In this document: positions 52,022 through 61,231 of the stretch, in pieces
Layout of the letters: each line of letters starts with the position of its first letter
How positions within the stretch are numbered: the stretch's first letter is position 1
Assembly: GCA_040954595.2 (NCBI GenBank)
Contig: CM082578.2
Coordinates: 1 to 64,000 of the forward strand
Direction: 5' to 3'
DNA from: Balanoglossus misakiensis
Taxonomy: Eukaryota; Hemichordata
Length of the DNA: 64,000 bases
The notes under the pieces: generated by a model
Databases searched by the model: none
Seen by the model: only the letters and a program-made list of their open reading frames with translations
Told to the model about the DNA's origin: nothing
Translations under genes and position numbers: made by a program

Positions 52022-52679
52022 TTTTTTCTTGAATTCCGTCAATATCTCTGCATTTTTGGAGTGGTCGAAAGTTTTAACATACAATCAACATATCATATAT
52101 GATCAGGGCACCAAATTCGAAGAACGAAGGTTTTTTTATTTTATTTTTCTAAAAATGACATTTTCAAGGAAAATTTGGTAAAACGCAATTTTGTCTGCAG
52201 TGAGCCAAATTAGACGGTCTTTTGTGGAATTTGTATCGATATATATATACGAAGAGCATTCTATACTCCATCAGATTTCCGAAAATGTAGAAAACAGGTA
52301 TTTTTTGTAATTTTCAAAAATTTACCATTTTGACCAAATTGTGGTTAAAATTGTTATTTTCGTGTTGAATGCCGCCAGTGTCACTGCTTTTAAAAGTCAT
52401 AAAAACTTTTAACATGCAAGCAATTGCTTATATATGATCAGGTCACCGAATTAAAAAAATAAAGAATGTTTTGCCTAAAAATGACCTTTTTGGTGCAAAA
52501 ACGAATAAAACGCAATTTTGTATTAAATCAGCTCATTCAGAGTGCATTTTTTATAATCAGCACCATTTTTACATATATTGGAAATTTCATACATCATCAG
52601 ATATCCAAATATGAAAAGATGATTTACATTTTAGATGATTGTCCAAAATTAGCTGATATCTGATAAATGTAGTATTTAA
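52020..52679 (+). repeat. Satellite unit, only part of R2 plus R3 (660 bp)
   Basis: Starts in R2 at ggctattttttcttg right after the third switch point and runs to the normal unit end (gtagtatttaa). Confidence 0.91.
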
Positions 52680-52935
52680 CCGTTCTGTTCCCCCCCCCCC
52701 TACATTATATGCGGTACGCTGATGTCAGCTTACCCGGCAGTACTGCAGGCCGTGCCCCCAACTAACGTCGGTGTTTGAAACGCCCTGGTTAAATTCGGGC
52801 TTTCTCTATAAATTGACAGGCAATAAAGCAGTCCTACCGGAACAAATGTCGAGTGTTGACCCGCTGTGACTTTCCCTGTTCGGTTTGCCCGACTTAGCCA
52901 ACGTCTTTGTACTAGAGTGTCGGGTCTTTTGCAGA
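52680..52935 (+). repeat. Segment U of the reference satellite unit
   Basis: The 256-bp segment begins ccgttctgtt, then C11, then tacattatatgcggtacgc. It contains the perfect 10-bp palindrome gcagtactgc. Its last ~40 bp (ttagccaacgtc to ttttgcaga) look like a degenerate type-B monomer, so U may be partly derived from the neighbouring 81-bp repeat. Confidence 0.8.
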
Positions 52936-53789
52936 GCCAGGCCGAAGGAAATCCGACTTGATCACCGTTGCTAACGAACGCTAGTGTCTGTCATGGTGTG
53001 CCGGGGTTTTAGTCGAGCCAGGCCGTAGGAGATCTGACTTGATCATCGTGGTCAATGTACGCGTGTTTCCGCTCTAAAGTGCCGGGGCTTCAGCTAAACC
53101 AGGCCGTAGGAAATCCGACGTAATCACCGTTGATAACTTACGCCAGTCTGTGTCATATAGAGCCGGTGCACCAGCCGAGTCACGCCGTAGGAAATCTGAC
53201 TTGATCAACGTGGTCAATGTACGCCTGTTTCTGCTCTAGAGTGCCGGGGCTTCAGCTGAGCCAGGCCGTAGGAAACCCGACGTGATTACCGTTGTTAACT
53301 TACGCCAGTCTGTGTCCTATATATAGTGCCGGGGCATCAGCCGTGCCAGGCCGAAGGAAATGTGAGTAGATCAACGTGGTCTCTGTACGCGTGTTTCTGC
53401 TCTAGAGTGTCAGGGCTTTAGCAAAGCCATGCCGTAGGAAATCTGACTTGATCAACGTTGCTAACGAACGCTAGTGTCTGTCATAGTGTGCCGGGGTTTT
53501 AGTCGAGCCAAGCCGTAGGAGATCAGACTTGATCAACGTGGTCTCTGTACGCGTGTTTCTGCTCTAGAGTGCCGGGGCTTTATCCAACCCATGCCGTTGA
53601 AAATCTGACTTGATCACCGTTGCTAACGTACGCTAGTGTCTGTCATATTGTGACGAGATTTAGCCGTGCCAGGCCGTAGAAAAATCGACTTGTTCAACGT
53701 TATCAGTGTGCAACTGTTTCTGCTCTAGAGTGTCAGGGTTTTAGCCGACTTATGCTGTAGGAAATCTGAGTTGATAAACGGGAATTCAA
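52936..53789 (+). repeat. Block of ten ~81-bp monomers (five A/B dimers)
   Basis: Monomers start at 52936, 53017, 53098, 53179, 53260, 53345, 53426, 53507, 53588 and 53668; a partial eleventh starts at 53749. All are 81 bp except the fifth (85) and ninth (80). Each starts near gccaggccgtaggaaa. Odd monomers are type A (gttgctaacgaacgctagtg and relatives); even ones are type B (gtggtcaatgtacgcgtg and relatives, then gctctagagtgcc). The strict alternation means the real older unit is a ~162-bp dimer. Confidence 0.92.
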
Positions 53790-53804
53790 TGTTAGAAAAC
53801 CCGT

Positions 53805-54050
53805 GTGGAAAGTATCTCTACCCGTTTGAAACTAAGAAAAGAATTTATTCTTATTTATTTTGTAAAAAAGACAATTTTTCGAAAACAAGTCGAAAATGGT
53901 AATTTTGTCTTGGGTGATTCAAATTATACCACATTTTCTGGAATTTGCAGCACTTTTTACAAGAGAACGACACTTCATGCTCCATAATATTTCCGAAAAT
54001 GAAGAAAAGAGTTTATTTTTTATGATTTTTTAAAAATGTACCATTTTGTC
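53805..54050 (+). repeat. R1, shortened copy of the ~335-bp AT-rich repeat
   Basis: Diverged copy lacking its first part. It aligns with the second halves of R2 and R3: gacaatttttcgaaaa, caattttgtc, ggaatttgcagc, atatttccgaaaatgaag and ttaccattttg-like tracts occur in the same order and spacing. Confidence 0.8.
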
Positions 54051-54385
54051 AAAATATGGCCAAAATGGCTATTTTTTCTTGAATTCCGTCAATATCTCTG
54101 CATTTTTGGAGTGGTCGAAAGTTTTAACATACAATCAACATATCATATATGATCAGGGCACCAAATTCGAAGAACGAAGGTTTTTTTATTTTATTTTTCT
54201 AAAAATGACATTTTCAAGGAAAATTTGGTAAAACGCAATTTTGTCTGCAGTGAGCCAAATTAGACGGTCTTTTGTGGAATTTGTATCGATATATATATAC
54301 GAAGAGCATTCTATACTCCATCAGATTTCCGAAAATGTAGAAAACAGGTATTTTTTGTAATTTTCAAAAATTTACCATTTTGACC
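54051..54385 (+). repeat. R2, full copy of the ~335-bp AT-rich repeat
   Basis: Starts aaaatatggccaaaatggc and ends attttgacc. It shares ordered landmarks with R3: gttttaacat, atatatgatcagg, aaaaatgac, aaaacgcaattttgt and a tail of (a)aaaatg. It contains the 10-bp palindrome tcatatatga in most copies of the satellite. Confidence 0.83.
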
Positions 54386-54729
54386 AAATTGTGGTTAAAA
54401 TTGTTATTTTCGTGTTGAATGCCGCCAGTGTCACTGCTTTTAAAAGTCATAAAAACTTTTAACATGCAAGCAATTGCTTATATATGATCAGGTCACCGAA
54501 TTAAAAAAATAAAGAATGTTTTGCCTAAAAATGACCTTTTTGGTGCAAAAACGAATAAAACGCAATTTTGTATTAAATCAGCTCATTCAGAGTGCATTTT
54601 TTATAATCAGCACCATTTTTACATATATTGGAAATTTCATACATCATCAGATATCCAAATATGAAAAGATGATTTACATTTTAGATGATTGTCCAAAATT
54701 AGCTGATATCTGATAAATGTAGTATTTAA
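54386..54729 (+). repeat. R3, full copy of the ~335-bp AT-rich repeat
   Basis: Starts aaattgtggttaaaattg and ends at the unit border. It holds the perfect palindrome aagcaattgctt (14 bp, taagcaattgctta, in the copy near 4.19 kb). It is the copy most often cut or joined in the shortened units. Confidence 0.83.
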
Positions 54730-56780
54730 CCGTTCTGTTCCCCCCCCCCCTACATTATATGCGGTACGCTGATGTCAGCTTACCCGGCAGTACTGCAGGC
54801 CGTGCCCCCAACTAACGTCGGTGTTTGAAACGCCCTGGTTAAATTCGGGCTTTCTCTATAAATTGACAGGCAATAATGCAGTCCTACCGGAACAAATGTC
54901 GAGTGTTGACCCGCTGTGACTTTCCCTGTTCGGTTTGCCCGACTTAGCCAACGTCTTTGTACTAGAGTGTCGGGTCTTTTGCAGAGCCAGGCCGAAGGAA
55001 ATCCGACTTGATCACCGTTGCTAACGAACGCTAGTGTCTGTCATGGTGTGCCGGGGTTTTAGTCGAGCCAGGCCGTAGGAGATCTGACTTGATCATCGTG
55101 GTCAATGTACGCGTGTTTCCGCTCTAAAGTGCCGGGGCTTCAGCTAAACCAGGCCGTAGGAAATCCGACGTAATCACCGTTGATAACTTACGCCAGTCTG
55201 TGTCATATAGAGCCGGTGCACCAGCCGAGTCACGCCGTAGGAAATCTGACTTGATCAACGTGGTCAATGTACGCCTGTTTCTGCTCTAGAGTGCCGGGGC
55301 TTCAGCTGAGCCAGGCCGTAGGAAACCCGACGTGATTACCGTTGTTAACTTACGCCAGTCTGTGTCCTATATATAGTGCCGGGGCATCAGCCGTGCCAGG
55401 CCGAAGGAAATGTGAGTAGATCAACGTGGTCTCTGTACGCGTGTTTCTGCTCTAGAGTGTCAGGGCTTTAGCAAAGCCATGCCGTAGGAAATCTGACTTG
55501 ATCAACGTTGCTAACGAACGCTAGTGTCTGTCATAGTGTGCCGGGGTTTTAGTCGAGCCAAGCCGTAGGAGATCAGACTTGATCAACGTGGTCTCTGTAC
55601 GCGTGTTTCTGCTCTAGAGTGCCGGGGCTTTATCCAACCCATGCCGTTGAAAATCTGACTTGATCACCGTTGCTAACGTACGATAGTGTCTGTCATATTG
55701 TGACGGAGATTTAGCCGAGCCAGGCCGTAGAAAAATCGACTTGTTCAACGTTACCAGTGTGCAACTGTTTCTGCTCTAAAGTCTCAGGGTTTTAGCCGAC
55801 TTATGCTGTAGGAAATCTGAGTTGATAAACGGGAATTCAATGTTAGAAAACCCGTGTGGAAAGTATCTCTACCCGTTTGAAACTAAGAAAAGAATTTATT
55901 CTTATTTATTTTGTAAAAAAGACAATTTTTCGAAAACAAGTCGAAAATGGTAATTTTGTCTTGGGTGATTCAAATTATACCACATTTTCTGGAATTTGCA
56001 GCACTTTTTACAAGAGAACGACACTTCATGCTCCATAATATTTCCGAAAATGAAGAAAAGAGTTTATTTTTTATGATTTTTTAAAAATGTACCATTTTGT
56101 CAAAATATGGCCAAAATGGCTATTTTTTCTTGAATTCCGTCAATATCTCTGCATTTTTGGAGTGGTCGAAAGTTTTAACATACAATCAACATATCATATA
56201 TGATCAGGGCACCAAATTCGAAGAACGAAGGTTTTTTTATTTTATTTTTCTAAAAATGACATTTTCAAGGAAAATTTGGTAAAACGCAATTTTGTCTGCA
56301 GTGAGCCAAATTAGACGGTCTTTTGTGGAATTTGTATCGATATATATATACGAAGAGCATTCTATACTCCATCAGATTTCCGAAAATGTAGAAAACAGGT
56401 ATTTTTTGTAATTTTCAAAAATTTACCATTTTGACCAAATTGTGGTTAAAATTGTTATTTTCGTGTTGAATGCCGCCAGTGTCACTGCTTTTAAAAGTCA
56501 TAAAAACTTTTAACATGCAAGCAATTGCTTATATATGATCAGGTCACCGAATTAAAAAAATAAAGAATGTTTTGCCTAAAAATGACCTTTTTGGTGCAAA
56601 AACGAATAAAACGCAATTTTGTATTAAATCAGCTCATTCAGAGTGCATTTTTTATAATCAGCACCATTTTTACATATATTGGAAATTTCATACTTCATCA
56701 GATATCCAAATATGAAAAGATGATTTACATTTTAGATGATTGTCCAAAATTAGCTGATATCTGATAAATGTAGTATTTAA
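54730..56780 (+). repeat. Satellite unit, full (2051 bp)
   Basis: C11 tract. Monomers 9-10 carry the changes acgtacgatagtg and gctctaaagtctcagg, shared with the next two units but not with the reference unit before it. Confidence 0.92.
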
Positions 56781-58834
56781 CCGTTCTGTTCCCCCCCCCC
56801 CCCCTACATTATATGCGGTACGCTGATGTCAGCTTACCCGGCAGTACTGCAGGCCGTGCCCCCAACTAACGTCGGTGTTTGAAACGCCCTGGTTAAATTC
56901 GGGCTTTCTCTATAAATTGACAGGCAATAATACAGTCCTACCCGAACAAATGTCGAGTGTTGACCCGCTGTGACTTTCCCTGTTCGGTTTGCCCGACTTA
57001 GCCAACGTCTTTGTACTAGAGTGTCGGGTCTTTTGCAGAGCCAGGCCGAAGGAAATCCGACTTGATCACCGTTGCTAACGAACGCTAGTGTCTGTCATGG
57101 TGTGCCGGGGTTTTAGTCGAGCCAGGCCGTAGGAGATCTGACTTGATCATCGTGGTCAATGTACGCGTGTTTCCGCTCTAAAGTGCCGGGGCTTCAGCTA
57201 AACCAGGCCGTAGGAAATCCGACGTAATCACCGTTGATAACTTACGCCAGTCTGTGTCATATAGAGCCGGTGCACCAGCCGAGTCACGCCGTAGGAAATC
57301 TGACTTGATCAACGTGGTCAATGTACGCCTGTTTCTGCTCTAGAGTGCCGGGGCTTCAGCTGAGCCAGGCCGTAGGAAACCCGACGTGATTACCGTTGTT
57401 AACTTACGCCAGTCTGTGTCCTATATATAGTGCCGGGGCATCAGCCGTGCCAGGCCGAAGGAAATGTGAGTAGATCAACGTGGTCTCTGTACGCGTGTTT
57501 CTGCTCTAGAGTGTCAGGGCTTTAGCAAAGCCATGCCGTAGGAAATCTGACTTGATCAACGTTGCTAACGAACGCTAGTGTCTGTCATAGTGTGCCGGGG
57601 TTTTAGTCGAGCCAAGCCGTAGGAGATCAGACTTGATCAACGTGGTCTCTGTACGCGTGTTTCTGCTCTAGAGTGCCGGGGCTTTATCCAACCCATGCCG
57701 TTGAAAATCTGACTTGATCACCGTTGCTAACGTACGATAGTGTCTGTCATATTGTGACGGAGATTTAGCCGAGCCAGGCCGTAGAAAAATCGACTTGTTC
57801 AACGTTACCAGTGTGCAACTGTTTCTGCTCTAAAGTCTCAGGGTTTTAGCCGACTTATGCTGTAGGAAATCTGAGTTGATGAACGGGAATTCAATGTTAG
57901 AAAACCCGTGTGGAAAGTATCTCTACCCGTTTGAAACTAAGAAAAGAATTAATTCTTATTTATTTTGTAAAAAAGACAATTTTTCGAAAAAAAGTCGAAA
58001 ATGGTAATTTTGTCTTGGGTGATTCAAATTATACCGCCTTTTCTGGAATTTGCAGCACTTTTTACAAGAGAACGACACTTCATGCTCCATAATATTTCCG
58101 AAAATGAAGAAAAGAGTTAATTTTTTATGATTTTTTAAAAATTTACCATTTTTGTCAAAATATGGCCAAAATGGCTATTTTTTCTTGAATTCCGTCAATA
58201 TCTCTGCATTTTTGGAGTGGTCGAAAGTTTTAACATACAATCAACATGTCATATATGATCAGGGCACCAAATTCGAAGATAAAGGGTTTTTTTATTTTTT
58301 TTTTCTAAAAATGACATTTTCAAGGAAAATTTTGTAAAACGCAATTTTGTCTGCAGTGAGCCAAATTAGACGGTCTTTTGTGGAATTTGTATCGATATAT
58401 ACGTACGAAGAGCATTCTATACTCCATCAGATTTCCGAAAATGTAGAAAACAGGTATTTTTTGTAATTTTCAAAAAATTACCATTTTGACCAAATTGTGG
58501 CTAAAATTGTTATTTTCGTGTTGAATGCCGCCAGTGTCACTGCTTTTAAAAGTCATAAAAACTTTTAACATACAAGCAATTGTTTATATATGATCAGGTC
58601 ACCGAATTAAAAAAATAAAGAATGTTTTGCCTAAAAATGACCTTTTTGGTGCAAAAACGAATAAAACGCAATTTTGCATTAAATCAGCTCATTCAGAGTG
58701 CATTTTTATAATCAGCACCATTTTTACATATAATGGAAATGTCATACATCATCAGATATCCAAATATGAAAAGATGATTAACATTTTAGATGATTGTCCA
58801 AAATTAGCTGATATCTGATAAATGTAGTATTTAA
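56781..58834 (+). repeat. Satellite unit, full (2054 bp)
   Basis: C14 tract. The AT-rich block changes to a variety with aagaattaattctt and gaagataaaggg, shared with the next unit. Confidence 0.92.
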
Positions 58835-60874
58835 CCGTTCTGTCCCCCCCCCTACATTATATGCGGTACGCTGATGTCAGCTTACCCGGCAGTACTGCAG
58901 GCCGTGCCCCCAACTAACGTCGGTGTTTGAAACGCCCTGGTTAAATTCGGGCTTTCTTTATAAATTGACAGGCAATAATGCAGTCCTACCGGAACAAATG
59001 TCGAGTGTTGACCCGCTGTGACTTTCCCTGTTCGGTTTGCCCGACTTAGCCAACGTCTTTGTACTAGAGTGTCGGGTCTTTTACAGAGCCAGGCCGAAGG
59101 AAATCCGACTTGATCACCGTTGCTAACGAACGCTAATGTCTGTCATGGTGTGCCGGGGTTTTAGTCGAGCCAGGCCGTAGGAGATCTGACTTGATCATCG
59201 TGGTCAATGTACGCGTGTTTCCGCTCTAAAGTGCCGGGGCTTCAGCTAAACCAGGCCGTAGGAAATCCGACGTAATCACCGTTGATAACTTACGCCAGTC
59301 TGTGTCATATAGAGCCGGTGCACCAGCCGAGTCACGCCGTAGGAAATCTGACTTGATCAACGTGGTCAATGTACGCCTGTTTCTGCTCTAGAGTGCCGGG
59401 GCTTCAGCTGAGCCAGGCCGTAGGAAACCCGACGTGATTACCGTTGTTAACTTACGCCAGTCTGTGTCCTATATATAGTGCCGGGGCATCAGCCGTGCCA
59501 GGCCGAAGGAAATGTGAGTAGATCAACGTGGTCTCTGTACGCGTGTTTCTGCTCTAGAGTGTCAGGGCTTTAGCAAAGCCATGCCGTAGGAAATCTGACT
59601 TGATCAACGTTGCTAACGAACGCTAGTGTCTGTCATAGTGTGCCGGGGTTTTAGTCGAGCCAAGCCGTAGGAGATCAGACTTGATCAACGTGGTCTCTGT
59701 ACGCGTGTTTCTGCTCTAGAGTGCCGGGGCTTTATCCAACCCATGCCGTTGAAAATCTGACTTGATCACCGTTGCTAACGTACGATAGTGTCTGTCATAT
59801 TGTGACGGAGATTTAGCCGAGCCAGGCCGTAGAAAAATCGACTTGTTCAACGTTACCAGTGTGCAACTGTTTCTGCTCTAAAGTCTCAGGGTTTTAGCCG
59901 ACTTATGCTGTAGGCAATCTGAGTTGATGAACGGGAATTCAATGTTAGAAAACCCGTGTGGAAAGTATCTCTACCCGTTTGAAAATAAGAAAAGAATTAA
60001 TTCTTTATTATTTTGTAAAAAAGACAATTTTTCGAAAAAAAGTCGAAAATGGTAATTTTGTCTTGGGTGATTCAAATTATACCGCCTTTTCTGGAATTTG
60101 CAGCACTTTTTACAAGAGAACGACACTTCATGCTCCATAATATTTCCGAAAATGAAGAAAAGAGTTAATTTTTTATGATTTTTTAAAAATTTACCATTTT
60201 TGTCAAAATATGGCCAAAATGGCTATTTTTTCTTGAATTCCGTCAATATCTCTGCATTTTTGGAAAGTTTTAACATACAATCAACATGTCATATATGATC
60301 AGGGCACCAAATTGGAAGATAAAAGGTTTTTTTATTTTTTTTTTCTAAAAATGACATTTTCAAGGAAAATTTTGTAAAACGCAATTTTGTCTGCAGTGAG
60401 CCAAATTAGACGGTCTTTTGTGGAATTTGTATCGATATATACATACGAAGAGCATTCTATACTCCATCAGATTTCCGAAAATGTAGAAAACAGGTATTTT
60501 TTGTAATTTTCAAAAATTTACCATTTTGACCAAATTGTGGCTAAAATTGTTATTTTCGTGTTGAATGCCGCCAGTGTCACTGCTTTTAAAAGTCATAAAA
60601 ACTTTTAACATACAAGCAATTGTTTATATATGATCAGGTCACCGAATTAAAAAAATAAAGAATGTTTTGCCTAAAAATGACCTTTTTGGTGAAAAATCGA
60701 ATAAAACGCAATTTTGCATTAAATCAGCTCATTCAGAGTGCATTTTTATAATCAGCACCATTTTTACATATAATGGAAATGTCATACATCATCAGATAAC
60801 CAAATATGAAAAGATGATTTACATTTTAGATGATTGTCCAAAATTAGCTGATATCTGATAAATGTAGTATTTAA
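58835..60874 (+). repeat. Satellite unit, full with small deletions (2040 bp)
   Basis: C9 tract. A deletion in R2 at about 60264 (tttttggaaagtttt) removes gtggtcg-like sequence; several private single changes suggest it is older or less homogenised than its neighbours. Confidence 0.92.
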
Positions 60875-61069
60875 CCGTTCTGTTCCCCCCCCCCCCTACA
60901 TTATATGCGGTACGCTGATGTCAGCTTACCCGGCAGTACTGCAGGCCGTGCCCCCAACTAACGTCGGTGTTTGAAACGCCCTGGTTAAATTTGGGCTTTC
61001 TCTATAAATTGACAGGCAATAATGCAGTCCTACCGGAACAAATGTCGAGTGTTGACCCGCTGTGACTTT
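60875..61069 (+). repeat. Satellite unit, start of U only, cut by LINE
   Basis: C12 tract and most of U up to cgctgtgacttt, where the normal continuation ccctc is replaced by the LINE poly-T. The exact border is ambiguous by three T residues. Confidence 0.9.
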
Positions 61070-61088
61070 TTTTTTTTTTTTTTTTTTT
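61067..61088 (-). other. Poly-A tail of the LINE (22 bases)
   Basis: Run of 22 T on the plus strand between satellite sequence and the LINE 3' UTR. Up to three of these bases may belong to the satellite. Confidence 0.85.
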
Positions 61089-61231
61089 AATACTTTTTAT
61101 TGGGAACACAAACAGTCATTTTGATACATAAGTAGATTTAAAAAAAAAAAAAAAAAAAAATTGACAATTATTTTTTGGAAGCATAACTTAATGGAAAGAA
61201 GAGAAAAAAAAAACAAAACAATCTGGTATTC
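61089..61231 (-). other. 3' untranslated region of the LINE
   Basis: Between the stop codon and the poly-A tail. On the sense strand it contains a 21-base T run (A run at 61140-61160 on the plus strand) and an A/C-rich stretch next to the stop. No other feature is visible. Confidence 0.8.
61096..61101 (-). promoter_or_regulatory. Polyadenylation signal AATAAA of the LINE
   Basis: The plus strand reads tttatt, which is AATAAA on the element's sense strand, 7 bases before the poly-A tail begins. Confidence 0.75.

Larger units (their letters stand above)
52680..54729 (+). repeat. Satellite unit, full reference copy (2050 bp)
   Basis: Used here as the reference for internal structure. C11 tract, U 52680-52935, GC-richer block 52936-53789, AT-rich block 53790-54729. 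Separate entries describe the parts. Confidence 0.93.
52020..61069 (+). repeat. Satellite array, plus-orientation block 4
   Basis: A partial unit, four full units and the start of a sixth, all of the subfamily also seen at 42-52 kb in opposite orientation. It is interrupted in segment U by the LINE; the satellite probably resumes beyond the right edge of the window. Confidence 0.92.

Noticed and set aside
52936-53748. Regular 81-bp repeats considered as a CRISPR array
   Set aside because: There are no constant short repeats with unique spacers; the whole 81 bp is repeated, in a eukaryotic satellite with an A/B dimer structure.
1-61069. CENP-B box, telomere repeats and terminal repeats of DNA transposons or LTRs in the satellite
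   Set aside because: Scanning by eye I found no ttcg....a..cggg match, no telomere-like runs and no unit ends with transposon-type inverted termini. A systematic search was not possible here, so this is a weak negative.
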